From: Gnetum montanum
Lineage: Eukaryota; Streptophyta; Gnetopsida; Gnetales; Gnetaceae
DNA: 64,000 bases
Assembly: GCA_015680685.1 (NCBI GenBank)
Contig: MNCI01036173.1
Location: 392,032-456,031 of the forward strand
Direction of reading: 5' to 3'
The notes under the pieces were generated by a model. It worked only from the letters and a program-made list of their open reading frames with translations. It was not told the origin of the DNA and searched no databases. Of the stretch, positions 46,193-58,305 are shown piece after piece. A program made the position numbers and the translations under genes. Each line of letters opens with the position of its first letter. The stretch's first letter is position 1.

Positions 46193-47050
46193 CTATGGTT
46201 GTCTCCTAACCGAATGTGGTTTTGGAAGCATTTTAGGTTTAGGCTTTGCTGGGAGGCTTATGGTTTTCACCACTCGTTTTGGTGTTTTTGCTCTAAATAC
46301 TGTGTTGATTGCTACTTGTCTAGGCGTTTTGGCTCTAGGTGTTGCCTTTGTTGCCATGTGTGTTGCATCAAGAGACTCCTCTTTTAAGACATGTGACATG
46401 TCTATGTTGTGGTCAGCTTGAAAGGGTGTGTTGTCGCCATGTATAATGACTTGTCCACCTTCGTATGGAAGGCAGATTTCTTGATGTATCGGTGAGGAAA
46501 TGGCCCATTGTTGGGCTAGCCAAGGTCTACCAAGAATCATGTTTAAACTAGGCATCTCTTCTATGACAGTGAACTCTGCGCTGGTGGGGAATTGTTCACC
46601 TGCCATGAAGGCTAGGTTAATCTTGCCCTTGACTATGACATGTGATCCATTGAAGGATTTTAAACACATGACTTCTGTTGGCATGATCTCGTCTTCCATG
46701 CCTAGTTTGTCGATGATGGCGTATAGAACTATGTTTGTTGCCATGCCATCATCAACATTCACTCTATGAATGGTACATTGCCCAACACATATGCTAATCA
46801 AAAATGGAGCTATTGTGACCTCCCCTTGTTCAGGGTTGACTTTAATTGCATTGTCGTTGAAGGCTAAGGTGTTTGAACCCAATCCTTGTGGTGTCTGTTG
46901 TGAAATCATTGCACGGATGGATTCCATGTTAGCAGGGATGTCCTCTATAATAGGAATGGATGCTAACATTTGCACTAAGGCTTTGCAATGAGCTGATGAT
47001 GTCATGACCAGGTCGTACAAGCTCATGGTTATGTTCTTTTGTTTGAGCAT
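46193..47050 (-). CDS. E6 protease-region ORF, 285 aa, uninterrupted
   Basis: The longest clean protease-region frame in the window. From an internal Met at 47050 (MLKQKNITMSLYDLVMTSS) it runs through the retropepsin core VNVDDGMATNIVLYAIIDKL (Asp-Asp-Gly active site). The flap/core stretches KSFNGSHVIVKG and LNMILGRPWLAQQ follow, then a basic Pro/Lys-rich tail ending VRRQP. The gag frame upstream is offset by a frameshift, so the ORF start is not the true polyprotein start. In a live element it would be cut from gag-protease to mature the particle. Confidence 0.7.
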   Translation of the reverse strand: MLKQKNITMSLYDLVMTSSAHCKALVQMLASIPIIEDIPANMESIRAMISQQTPQGLGSNTLAFNDNAIKVNPEQGEVTIAPFLISICVGQCTIHRVNVDDGMATNIVLYAIIDKLGMEDEIMPTEVMCLKSFNGSHVIVKGKINLAFMAGEQFPTSAEFTVIEEMPSLNMILGRPWLAQQWAISSPIHQEICLPYEGGQVIIHGDNTPFQADHNIDMSHVLKEESLDATHMATKATPRAKTPRQVAINTVFRAKTPKRVVKTISLPAKPKPKMLPKPHSVRRQP

Positions 47051-47244
47051 TTATTTCACCTGGGCCAATGTAGCTACAAAGTCCGTGTTGTTTGCCGTTG
47101 TGTTGGTTGCCTCTGTATGGGTCGAGGGCTTGGGCCTGGTTTGTTTTGGATTAGAGATAGGGCCCCTAGTGTTTAGTTGTTGTATACTAGATGTGGCCTT
47201 TATTTCAGCTATGGATGTTGTTAGTTATTTTTTGTCCTCTTCTA

Positions 47245-49560
47245 CTACCATTTGGTAGGCTTACCCATGTTGTTGGTAAGGTTGACTCTTGAGGGAGAAG
47301 AGGTTGACACATTGCCTATGGTTGGGCTTTGGGTAGGTGAGGGGCCATTGCGTGGTGGCACCTTTATGACAAATAGTAGTTTGGGAGGAGTCTGACTAGC
47401 TTGTTGTGGCACCTTGATGATGAAAGGTTTCTTTGTAGTTGTGGTCGGTGCATCATGCCAGTTTAACGTCTTAGCGGATGGCTGTGGTGGTACTTTGACC
47501 ACAAAGGGTGTCTTCAGTGCTTAGGATTGCATTGAATCTTGCTATTTTAACATCTTAGTGGACGTGTGAAGTGGTGGTACTTTGACCATGAAAGGTGTCA
47601 TCGGTGCTCTAGGTGACACCTTGATGATGATGAGAGGCCCCTTGCTAGTGGAGACGGAGGGGATTATTGCCTTTCTGGGAGGCACATGGATCACAAAAGG
47701 TTGGTGCATAGGTTTAGGATTACTATCTATGCCAATGGAGTTTATGACATAAGAGGCATCGTCTGTGCTAGGTTGATTTAGGGTGTTGACGTTCAGTTGG
47801 CCCTGTACTATCATTTCTTGTAGATCATCTTGTAATGCATGGTAGGTGTCGGTGTTATGACCAGACATCTGGTGGTACTGATAGAATTGATCTTACTTGA
47901 AATGTCATGGAACCAGGGGCTTGTTTGGTGATACTAAGGTGGGATTCCTCAGTAGCTCACAGTACCTATCGTGTCAGCGGTGAGCATTTTCTGCTACTTG
48001 TCTGTATTCAATTTTCCCAGTTCTAAGGAGTTGCTTTAGTAGTTCAGAAGGTCGTGCAAGTAGCAACGTGTACTTAGAGTGATCCTTGTGTTGAAAGTTG
48101 GGCCTTGGGGTGGCCCCTATCGTTGTAGGCTAGTTGGTACTGGTGTTTGTTGTTTTTTTGCTTATGGCTACAGTTTCTGTTGTTGTCTATTGTTTGGAAA
48201 CATGTTGGTTCTTGTAAGCTGCATAGGCGGGATCATTGCTTTTTTTTGTAGCTTGTTCAATGTTCTTTATTTGTGTGAAGGCTTGGGTCAATGTTTGAGT
48301 GCTTAGGTAGTATAATTTTAACTTAACAAAGTCATTCATGGCTCCCTTCAGAATCGTAAGCAAATACGTTTCAGGGATGGGCTCATGAAGTTCATTAAGG
48401 ACTGCGCTCCATCGTTGGATGAACTTCTGCACAGGCTCTAGTGGCACTTGTTTCACCTGTATCAGAGTGTCTAGTGTGGCCTTAGGCTTGAGGTTGTACT
48501 TAAACCAGGTGACGAACTAATGTAACAGATCCTCCAGAGACGATATGGAGTTACGAGGCAAGGCTTGGTACCAGTCTAAGGCTACGCTCATTAAGGACAT
48601 AGTGAACACTCACAAGATTGTGTGGGGCCAAGCTTGAAGCAATAGAGTTTCTGATCAAAACATGACTAAGTGAGTGTTCGGATCTCCCTTCCCATTGTAC
48701 TTGGTTAATTGGGGCAGTGTGATTCCCTTGGGTAAAGCTAACGGTGGCACTAAAGAGTTAATTGGATCATCTTGGTAGAATTCCAATACTTTGACTTGTT
48801 CAATGTTTGTCGTTTTGAGGTGCTTTACCTCTTCAGCAAACGCTTGCATCATTTTTTTGGCTTCTGTCCATTCTTTCGCGGTAGGCAGTTCAGTTGGTTG
48901 GGGAGATTGTGTTGTTAGTTGCTGCTGTGGAGCAACATTTAGAGTTGGGATTGTAGGGTGTGATGCGCTGAAGTAAGTGGATTGTTGAACAAGGGGTGTG
49001 GTTTCTTTTCTAGCCACTAACTGTGGGGTGACACCCTAAATGTGTGGGGCTGATGTAACAAAAGTGGCCCCATGTGTTTGCACTAGCTACATGTACAGGG
49101 TGGATGTGGGCATGGGTAGTCCATGTTGGGATACCGTTGGTTGTGTGCTCGTTGACGCATGATGATGAATTGTCTATCCCACGTGTGAGTGGAATGATGG
49201 GTTAACATGGGCACGTAGACTAAGGGTGTGGTATGAATCCTCAGTTTTAGATTGTGTCGCAAAGTCATCTACATCATGTTGATTTTGGGGCTCCTCAGTG
49301 GATCGTCGTGAGTTTTGGCTCCTTGCCAGAAGGAGTTGAGAGATGAGTTGGTGGTGAGGCTCAGAAAGGGGGATGATGTCATATACAAAGGGGACGAATT
49401 CATGACCTCCCATGTATGTGCACTCAAAGTTCGTTTGGCCTCCTGTTCTGTGGTGTCAAGGGGAAGGTTGGCCTGAATCTTCACACAGATAAAGTTGTAC
49501 TGTTCTTATGTGAGGATTACGAAGATGCATGCGTTAGAGTTCTAAGATGACTCCATGGTG
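47245..49560 (-). pseudogene. E6 gag remnant
   Basis: Minus-strand blocks in one frame: KMMQAFAEEVKHLKTTN and FYQDDPINSLVPP...LTKYNGKGDPNTHL (49017-48655), then VPLEPVQKFIQRWSAVLNELHE-type capsid and ILKGAMNDFVKLKLYYL (48456-48187). A finger region with SGHNTDTYHALQDDL (47868-47800) and a Pro-rich KVPP linker (47502-47245) follow. Stops separate the blocks. The finger has lost its last Cys (Tyr-His). Confidence 0.8.
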
Positions 49561-50160
49561 ATGTGTGATAGGGCAACGTACAGGCTGGCTAACTATGTAG
49601 TGTGTGTGCATGTGAACACTAAAAATTTTTCTAAATGTCCAGCGTGTGAACACTAAAAATTTTTCTAAGTGTCCAGCGTGTACAGCGTAAATGGGAGAAA
49701 ATTTGGCTAAGCGTTGGAACAGTGTATACAATGTACACAGGAAAAAATTTGACTAAGTGTTGGAACAGCGTGTAGGTGGCAGCATACAAGAGGCAGCATA
49801 TACACTACACTCAGCGTATACATAGTGATGGCAGTGTATACCAAGTGTGAAAAATGTATAGGGGATGTGTGTAGCATATACCAAAGGGTCACAGCCTATA
49901 TAGAAGGGTGACAACGTATACACTGGGTTATAGCATGTAGACAGAGATTACAGTGTACAAACTGGTGGGTAGCGTATAGACGCTGGCTGTGGTGCAGATC
50001 TACAATTGCAGGGCATAGATCTAAAGAAGCAGGATGCAGATATGCAATGTTTGAGCATATATTTGCAGTCATAGGCTGTAGATCTACGATAATGGGGCAT
50101 AGATCTGGGATGTAGAGAAGCAGATATGAGCAGATCTATGCAGATCTAAGTGAAAGTAGG
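49561..50160 (-). other. E6 leader with short repeats
   Basis: Between gag and the primer site there is a perfect-looking ~39-bp direct duplication (GTGTGAACACTAAAAATTTT, 49610-49685). Many short AGCGTATACA and GCAGATCTA units (49740-50150) follow. The E3-type leader unit is absent. Confidence 0.7.
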
Positions 50161-50177
50161 CCCTCCTTCTAGCGCCA
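50161..50177 (-). other. E6 primer-binding site
   Basis: Minus-strand TGGCGCTAGAAGGAGGG, five bases inside the 5' LTR end. It is the best-preserved primer site here and the reference for the others. Confidence 0.85.
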
Positions 50178-50182
50178 TTTTC

Positions 50183-51758
50183 TATACTGTCTAAACTCAT
50201 GGGTGCAAGGCTAGAATGAAACAGACATCGAGAGATCTATAGATAAGCACAAAAGACTCTACCTTCACTTGAGGGTGAGCTAGAACTAAAGAAGGTAGAG
50301 TACCTTGGGTGGTCCGCACATGGATCAGACAAGGATTTCCCCAAACGTATGCCAATGTGCAATATGTTGGGTTATGTGTAAACAATGTAATAAGCATAAA
50401 CCAAAATGTAAATGTACAAAAATATAAACAAAGAGATAGGAAAGAATGAATGCAAACTGTAATAAATCTTGATTGGAAATGAAGCAATTTTATTGCAAAA
50501 ATGAAGATTACAGTGCACCGGTCTGAATGTAGTTGTGGAACTGACACAAGGCAGATGAAGAGCCCCGATGGATACTGAGGGATGATGGTATGCTGGTTTG
50601 GACTATAGGCACAATGTGAAGGTAGTATGGTCAGCGTGCAAGGTTGAAGTCTAGCATGTAGGGTTGGTGTTCCGAATTTTCTCAAAAATGTAATTTTTTT
50701 ATCCTCCTCTACTTTTACTTGATGGAAAATTAGGGTTTTTATAGGTTTTAGAGTGTGAAACTCAGATCTGGAGTGGTATGAGTGGCCGTTGGTGAGAAAA
50801 TTTTGGGTCGAATGACATGTGGCTGTGTTGCCCGAGTGTAAAGAATATTACAACTATACAACATCCTACATGCCAGCGTGTACACGCTAGGTATGTGAAC
50901 CCAGCGTGCAGACCTAACCAACACAAAAGAATTGAACTTTACAAAAGAACATTATTATTACAATAGAGAATCCTAAAAATGCCCTTGGATTTGAGCTCTA
51001 GTGTCATGAAGATGCTGCTTGTGGATCTTTTGCTCATCCTGACTTGACCTAACATGTTTCTGGCAGGCGTCAAGTGGTGTACGCTATGCTGCACACTGGG
51101 CATACACGCTAGGCATGCAGAGTATGTATGCTCAGTGTATAGGTCATGGAAGTGCATCATTTTGAGGTTGAATCTTTATTTTGGGAGCCTGGGATGATTC
51201 CTGACAATTGCCTTGCTTCTAAGAGTCAATTGTAGGTGGAGATCTTGTTCAGGGGTGCCTATTTTGAGAGATCCTTGATGGTGCATGCTGGATGTGCACG
51301 CTGAGCTGTACGCTGGGCGTGTACGCTGAACTATACACTGGTCATGCATGATGGCATGCAGGAATGAAAACCTATCATTTGGAGCCCAAAACTTGATTTT
51401 TAGGTGCCTGAGAGCTACTGGGGACCTTGGGGAATGTCCTGGGGGGTCCAGACGCTCAATTCTGGCATTTACTTGCTCATTTTTGGGGCGCAAAAGTTAC
51501 TACACGTTGAGCTGTATGCTGTCCCGTGTGCAAGAAGTATAATTAGCTTTGTCTAATTTTTTTGAGCTTGAAACTTTTAGTTAGTATTTCCAGATGTTGA
51601 TGTAGTCTCCAATGGATCTCGGGGAACTTTTACTTGCTTGATTCGACTCCGTTTGATGCTATTTGTGAAGTTTGCAAGTTTTGGTCATACTGGGAAGCAT
51701 CATGACTTAGCTCGATTCTTGTCCGAAAGTGCTAGGTCCAAATTTTTGTGGTGTTTTA
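50183..51758 (-). repeat. E6 5' LTR (1,576 bp)
   Basis: The minus strand starts at 51758 with TAAAACACCACAAAAATTTG (first bases mutated from TGAAACACC) and ends GACAGTATA at 50183. TATA box CCTATAAAAACCC is at 50745-50733. It aligns along its length with the 3' LTR. Confidence 0.87.
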
Positions 51759-51763
51759 AGCAC

Positions 51764-52445
51764 CATTAGGGAAGATCCCGAAGGGGGTCAAGTGACTACA
51801 GCACCTATCTTCATCACAATTTGGGTCTGCCAACACCAGATTCGAAGGGTACACGTTGATGATGGGGCCGCCACAAATGTCATTTCCTTTTCTATTGCAG
51901 ATAAGTTGGGATTGGTCGACCAGATCATATCCACAACAATGTCGTGTCTTATGTCCTTCAATAGGGCATGTGTCTTGGTGAAAGGCATAGTTCACGTAGA
52001 CTTTGTAGTAGGGGACCAGTTCCCCATAGACGCAACGTTCATCGTGGTCGAGGAAATGCCCAGGTTTAACTTGATCTTGGGAAGATCATGGTTAGCGCAA
52101 CTTAGAGCTATCTCCTCACCTATACACTAGGAAATCCACTTACCATACGTAGGCAGGGAGGTGATGATCCTTGGTGATGAAGTAGTGATGCAAGAAATTA
52201 GTAACGTAGACATGGAGCAAGGCTTAGAGGTTACAACCTTTGAGTGTGAGGTGCCTGCTCACACATGCATTAACCATTCAATGCGAGGATCGACCCAGCG
52301 AGCCAACTTCCAAATCAAAAATGCATGGGTTGAGTTTCCCTTCCAACTAGAGGATGATGATGTGAATGAGAGCCCTGGTGAAACACTTTGGACCTACATT
52401 CCGATCAATCCACGACGAGTCAAGAGGCAGCTACGCATAACGTAG
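51764..52445 (+). pseudogene. E5 protease, second part
   Basis: Continues 43060 in the same frame: EDPEGGQVTTAPIFITIWV, RVHVDDGAATNVISFSIADK (active-site Asp-Asp-Gly), CLMSFNRACVLVKG, FNLILGRSWLAQL. The C-terminal WVEFPFQLEDDDVNESPGE tail ends RQLRIT at a stop at 52443-52445. It aligns with E3 18950-19614. One or two stops break it. Confidence 0.87.
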
Positions 52446-52981
52446 TAACCCTATTGCTTCCTGCCCGGTTGTCATCCCTTGTGCATTTGTTACTTCTCTA
52501 CTTTGATAACATGATGTCCTATTGGTATGCTACACTATGGCCTGAAATGGCCTAAAACTAGCATTATTACTTTTCTCTTTGATAACATTCCATCCTTCTG
52601 GCATTGCTACGCTATGGTCCGAAATAGCCTAAAACTAGCATCATCATTTTTTGCTTTGTTAACAAACTATTTCTTTTGGAAATGGCCCAAAATGGCCTAA
52701 AACTAGCATCGTTGCTTTTCTCTTTGTTAATATATAATCCTTCTAGCATGTTACGCAATGGCCCAAAATAGCCTAAAACTAGCAATGGCCTAAAACTAGC
52801 ATATGAAAGAATGAAAACTTTACATGATATACAAGCTCATGCAAAATTAGTTTCTTTTCTGAAGTCTTTCATTTTATTCAAAGCTTTCGCCTGTTGGTAA
52901 TGTTTGTTGAACTTTTACAAAATCGCAAAATTTCAGCATTTCAAAATCTCAAAAAAAATTTAAAAAGAAAATCCCATGCTT
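52446..52981 (+). repeat. E5 post-protease repeats GGCCTAAAACTAGCA
   Basis: Five units like ATGGCCNGAAATGGCCTAAAA followed by CTAGCAT at 52540-52805, spaced about 70 bp and then tighter. E3 has one unit in the same position. An AT-rich segment follows up to the antisense stop codon. Confidence 0.8.
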
Positions 52982-55900
52982 TCATGGGTCATCCCTATTT
53001 GCATTTCCCTCACTACTCGTCTCCGCTTCATCCTCTTGTGCATCATTCTCCCCTATGTTGCTTTCTACTGGCTCTTCATTCCCTCCCTCTATGGGCCTTG
53101 CGTTCTCATCTGGAGCCTGCATCGTAGGAATGAAGTAGTCAGTTAGGGCAACAAATGCAAACTACAACATAGCATGAGCATCTACATAGTAAAGCGACTA
53201 ACTTGAGAGGTGCCTACATCGGTCTCAAAAGGTATCTTGTCTAGATCGAGCCTGAGGCGATGCCAGATCTCCTCTGTCATGATATCCATCCAATGCCTAT
53301 CACTAGGTTCAGCATTCATGATGGCGATTCTCTCCCTTTCCATGGTCGTCCATACTAGAGGTCCTGGGAAAATGGGGGCAGTTGTGGTCTCTCTTGTAGG
53401 AAGGTCTAATTTCAAGTCAGGAGATTCCGTAACCTTTACCTAGTCTTTAAACTTAGCATAGGCCTCAGAAGCATCGATGACATTCATGAATGCTTCATAT
53501 GTGAATGCCTCCACAGCAGCATCTTTGTACAATTTTTGATGGGTGTCATTCTCCATCTTGTACACATGTTTATGTTTTCTCTGGGTTTGTCCCCATTCCA
53601 AAACCTTGGCATTGATATCTTTCATGTCTTAACACTTCTAGACTAGCAAGTCCATCTACATTTTCTATTCAACTATCTCATGGGTGGATTTGACATTCTG
53701 ACAAACGATAGTCCAAAATCTAGCATAGTCATCTATAGCCTTGCGCTAGTCCTCAACATTAGGGTTATGGTTTATGAGGAATTCTTTTCTCGACCTGAGA
53801 TCCTCCACATCAATGACTAGTTCGGCCTCTCTTTGCTTAGCCCTTTGGACCTGTTTCCACATATCCTCGTTAACGTGCTTATACTCCCATAGATAGCTTG
53901 CCGAGTGCAAGACGCACTTGTTAGCCTCATCGAACATGTGACAAGACACCTCGATCATGTCAGGTGAGAGTGTAGGCATGGTGCCAACTTTGATGGGTTG
54001 TGTTGGGTCCCATTTAAGGTGGGAGGCTACGACAACATGAAGAGTATAGCAATTGCGTTAGCATAGAAAAAATAAATGAACTCAAATGTTTTAGTGTAAA
54101 AACATAGGAGCATTTAATACTGCTACTTACCCACATCAAGGTCCGCCTACTAAAGGCATTTGATCATGTGTTCGACAAGTTCCTGCACAAATGCAAACTT
54201 GTTAGGGATCTCGGTCCATGACTCTGCATGAATAGGAGGGGGTCCCACAATGTCAGCAGTAGCACCTATTGCATGACTAAGCATATTAGCAATGGCCAAA
54301 ATCGACTACAACAAGGCAGAGGTATCACTGAACTCACCAATCTCTAGCTGCGATCTTTCTTCTTACTAATGCAAGATGATACTGGTGGCCTTGGTGGAGG
54401 GCCCTACCAAGTTCATACAAGCCCCTTCCTCATGCGCTGGTGCCTTTCCCTTCAAGAGACCAACATCCTTTTTATTCAATGGAGGTGTCCCTTTGTTGGT
54501 AGGAGGCTCCCTAATAACAAGAGCCCCTACCCTAGAAATAGGAGATCCTTTATTCTTAACCAAGGCCCTTTCCTCCGAGACTGGGGCCTCCACATCTTCA
54601 TTTGTTGCCCTCGTTCAAGGGTCAGATACTTCTTCATCAACTTCTTCTTCTTCTTCTTCTTCCTCTACTAGCAAAGAAGCATGTTTGCATCGGTTCAAAA
54701 CAAATTAGCTCAAAGAATATGCTACGCTATGCTACACTGCCTAGCATAGCATAGCGTAGCAGACAATAGCAAAGTAAGCATTACATGAAAAATGTTTACC
54801 AATGGGGGGTTGCATCCTTTGTAGCTTAATCCGCAGTCTTCATCCCGCCTCTTCCTCCACGTGAAGTGTTTCCCTAGCTGGGGGAGGTCTCTTCCTTCGC
54901 AACTCCTTAGGCATGGTCTTGGCTATGAGACATTCTCCCCACATCACACTACCAGCTATAGTAGGGGGTGTCTCTCCTATACTATCCTAGCCATGAACAT
55001 TGCGAGTTGCGAGACCTTTGATCATTACAGACAACGACTCCCTGACTACTTCTGGGAGATCTTGAGCTCATGTGGTCCAGAGGATCTGGTGAATCCATGG
55101 CCTGGGAATCTAGTTGTGATCTCTTACGGCCTAGGCTCCATCCTCTTGAACCACCAGAAACTCCACGAAGCGCTTCAAATAGCCTATGTAGAAGGCATAG
55201 TTTATGTTGGAGCGGGACTCCATTTTTTCACAGAGTCGGAAAATCTCAGCCTGCAAGCCCTTACATAGGAATCTAGCCCATTCATAATAGGCCCCTTCCT
55301 CCATAACCTCCAACATTATCTGGGCTTGCTCGAGCCACAAGACCTTCCCTTGGATGAGTAGTTGGGGGAATGTGCAGGCACGGAAGATTGGGTAAATCTC
55401 CATGGTAGGTATACCCTTAAGCTTATCCATGGGAATCCATTTTCACTCCTTAACAAGATGCAACCACTCCTCGATGTCCTTCTTCATAAGGGTTAACTCC
55501 TACTTGCACCTCAACCCTATGAAGGTGCCATCGGCAGGAACACCGAACAAGTTTGTAAAGAGCTGGTCATTGATTTTAATGACCACCCACATGCCCCGTA
55601 CACACATGTGAAAATGGCCCACCCTCTCAAAGAAGGAGTTGACCAAAGAAAGCACCTCAGTGGCCATAATGCTAGGATTTGGGGCCATGAATAGATCCAT
55701 AAGCCCTACCTTTTGGATTTTCTTGACCAAGGAGTCTAGGGCCCTCTGGTCCAACCAGCACTGGCATGCTGCTACTTCACCATATTTGAAATAGATGTTT
55801 GCCCCCTGCATCTCAATGGTTACCACCGTAACCTCCCGAGGCTTCTTCACACATGCAACAGCTTCCACAAAACACACTTAGCATAATGACATAGAAAATA

Positions 55901-57404
55901 CATGGACTGCAAAAACACTTGAGCATGCACCTCCTACCTTTTGGCCCACTAGGTCTATATGGTAATGGGAATAGCAGGAATTCAACCATCATAGCCTCTT
56001 CAACCATGACCTACTTGAAGGGTTCCTCCCACTCCCTATCCAGCCAACCCTTCTCCTTACATTAATTGTAGATAATGCAAAACTTGCCTAGGTAGGTGTG
56101 GTACTCCCCCCCACACTAGCCAATCATACCCACCTGCAGGTTCTTGGCAGAAGAGAACTCTTGTAGGGCTAGCTGCGTTGTAGCCAGAAGACCCGATCGG
56201 TTGTGAATCCCATCATCATTGATAAAGAACCTGGTGACAAACACATACTCTTAGCATTCGGCCAATATGACCAGTGTTGCAAAACATAGTAGAGCAAGGC
56301 TATAAAACTCATCTGCCAGCACAATGGATAGTCCCCTGTGGGTTATGAAAGCATGTTTCCATGTAACATGCAAGGAACAGTGTGTTGTACTGGTGATAGC
56401 AGTTGTATTTAGGCATGTCCCAGATCTAGGCTAAATGCTTCAATCCTATTAAGAATTGGATGGACCCCTTTCCCTACCTACTCATAATTGCCCCATTAGT
56501 AAAAAGTCTTAGAATTCTGTGACTTTCCCTAGGCATCATGGCTTTTACTATGCCAGATGCCTCCACCTCCTCCAAGGAGGACCAAATGATCACACTAAAG
56601 TGGTCGAGAAGGAATTGCAAGAAGTCCCGTGTCCCATCTCTGAACTAGACCCCTTGCTCCCCCATGCGTATCTAGGGAGGAGGGGCATTGGCCATAGGTC
56701 TGCTCACATGGCACAGGACCCCTCTAATGTCCAAAACGATCAGCCTAGACCTCGACCCTGTCCTACACGCCACAATTAGTGAATGTTAGCATCATACTTA
56801 AAGGAAACACATGCACAACATAGCAAAGTCTAGCAGTCCATGTACATAGCGTAGCATAACCCTCTACCCATACATAGTGTAGAAAGAGCATGAAAGCCTA
56901 GCATAGCAAAAACATGCGAATAAGTCTAGCATAGCAAAAAAGTAATTGACAACATGCTCTAATAAAATGTGTGTCACATCACCACATCATATATGGCCTA
57001 GCCCTCTTGAGGGTTTTATGTCACAGCATGCTAGGGTCGAGCAACTTAAACTACCCAGCCCCTCCGGTTATGACAACCATGATGGTGGTGGTTTCAATGG
57101 CCTTGCATGCAACCACGACGTAACGTTCATACATCCGCCACAGCCGATACTGCAATGGCAGTGATGCAAAGGTTAAATTTACATGAACACATAAAATGTA
57201 GATAGCCAAGAATGAATGTAAAACAAATAGGACGTAAAAAAGAGCAAAGGATGACCAAAAGCACAAAAAAAAGAAGTGAAGCGTACACAATAACCTACTG
57301 GGTCAACGATGTGCTCTGGCACGCCGCAACGTGCGCTTATGGCATGTGCCCTAGGGTCTTCTTCACCTCCTCAACCCTCGTGCCAAATGGGTCTTAGAAG
57401 CCAT
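52982..57404 (-). pseudogene. E5 antisense eight-exon gene: FCP1-like phosphatase domain plus plant-transposon-protein-like domain
   Basis: Second copy of the E3 antisense gene. Exons: 57404-57299, 56762-56313, about 56242-55938, about 55850-54800, 54667-54338, 54265-54131, 54026-53203 and 53116-52982. Exons 5, 6 and 8 are 330, 135 and 135 bp, the same as in E3. The phosphatase-like block is better kept: RSRLIVLDIRGVLCHVSRP, RDFLQFLLDHFSVIIWSS, YNTLFLACYM, NPQGTI. The transposon-protein-like block has LVNSFFERVGHFHMCVRG and LFGVPADG. A coiled-coil-like AKQREAELVIDVEDLRSRKE lies in exon 7. Exon 2's donor is AT instead of GT; stops and a frameshift in exon 1 are present. Function unknown. Confidence 0.75.
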
Positions 57405-57553
57405 TTTCTTGATTACAGAGTTACACCTTTCGCTGGAAAAGCTCTCTTTACCAACCGAATAACACAATCGCTCCACGCTCCGAAATTCCCTTATGTTCCA
57501 ATGTGGGCTCTACACTCTTACGGTGAAAATGGAAAAATCGCTAGGGTTTAACC

Positions 57554-57566
57554 CCTATTATAGCCA
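57554..57566 (-). promoter_or_regulatory. Antisense-gene TATA-like box in E5
   Basis: Minus-strand GGCTATAATAGGG about 150 bp before the antisense ATG, with a GA-rich run upstream on the same strand. It corresponds to CCATAAATAGGG in E3. Confidence 0.55.
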
Positions 57567-58305
57567 TAATGACAAGGCGGGGAAACTTACCTCTCTTTCT
57601 CTCTAATTAATGCAAAGCACATCGTACAGCGTAGCATGCTCGCCATGACATCATGGCACTATTAGCATTAAAGCCTTAACATGCTTCAAGCTAGCTGCTT
57701 GCCTTCCCGAAAACAAAAAATATATATTTTTTTAATTAAGGGTCTGAAAAGACCTCAAACTAAGAATCCCTAGCATAGTTGCATCCCTAATGGTCCATGA
57801 TGACATTAAACTAACAACACCACATGCTTGCATCGGTAGTTTTCGCATCTTCTTCCACATGGACAATGTTGCAATTTCTAGTGTTTTCATGTTTGTAGTT
57901 TTCATTTTCACATTAACGACTTAGCACTCCTCATATTCGTAATTTTCCATTTTGCATACTATTATTTTTGCATGTTAAGATTTTGCATGTTGCAATTTGG
58001 CAGTCTGAAATGACACTAAACTAGTAGTTTGGCATATCGATAGTGGCATGCCATCACTTTATGTTAGCAATTTTACACCTTTAGCAGTTCTACACTCTTG
58101 TGCCCTGGCGGTCTACCATAACCTTAAATGGAGAACTTGCAAACTCATCACTACTTTGCAAATTGCTGTTACACATAATCTCTGGTAGGCATCTCTTAAC
58201 CAAGCTTTCATCTTATGATGGCAAGTCAAGTAGGAGATGGGAATCCACCATGACCTTTCCACACCTTTCACACTAGCAGGACCATAGGGTAAGCTCGCAA
58301 GATAA
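57567..58305 (+). other. E5 spacer between antisense promoter and pol
   Basis: Same organisation as E3 24410-25231, with AAACTAAGAATCCCTAGCATAG, GACACTAAACTAGTAGTTTGGC and CCTTAAATGG units. No coding signal. Confidence 0.55.

Larger units (their letters stand above)
43061..51758 (-). mobile_element. E6: non-autonomous Tat-lineage element, minus strand
   Basis: The element is 8,698 bp with LTRs of 1,560 bp (3' LTR, 43061-44620) and 1,576 bp (5' LTR, 50183-51758). It has a near-consensus primer site, gag, an open protease-region frame, repeats and a polypurine tract, but no RT, RNase H or integrase. Flanking pentamers are AGTGT (43056-43060) and AGCAC (51759-51763). Both derive from AGCGC by C-to-T or G-to-A changes. 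Insertion is in the protease region of E5, which resumes in frame at 51764. Confidence 0.85.
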
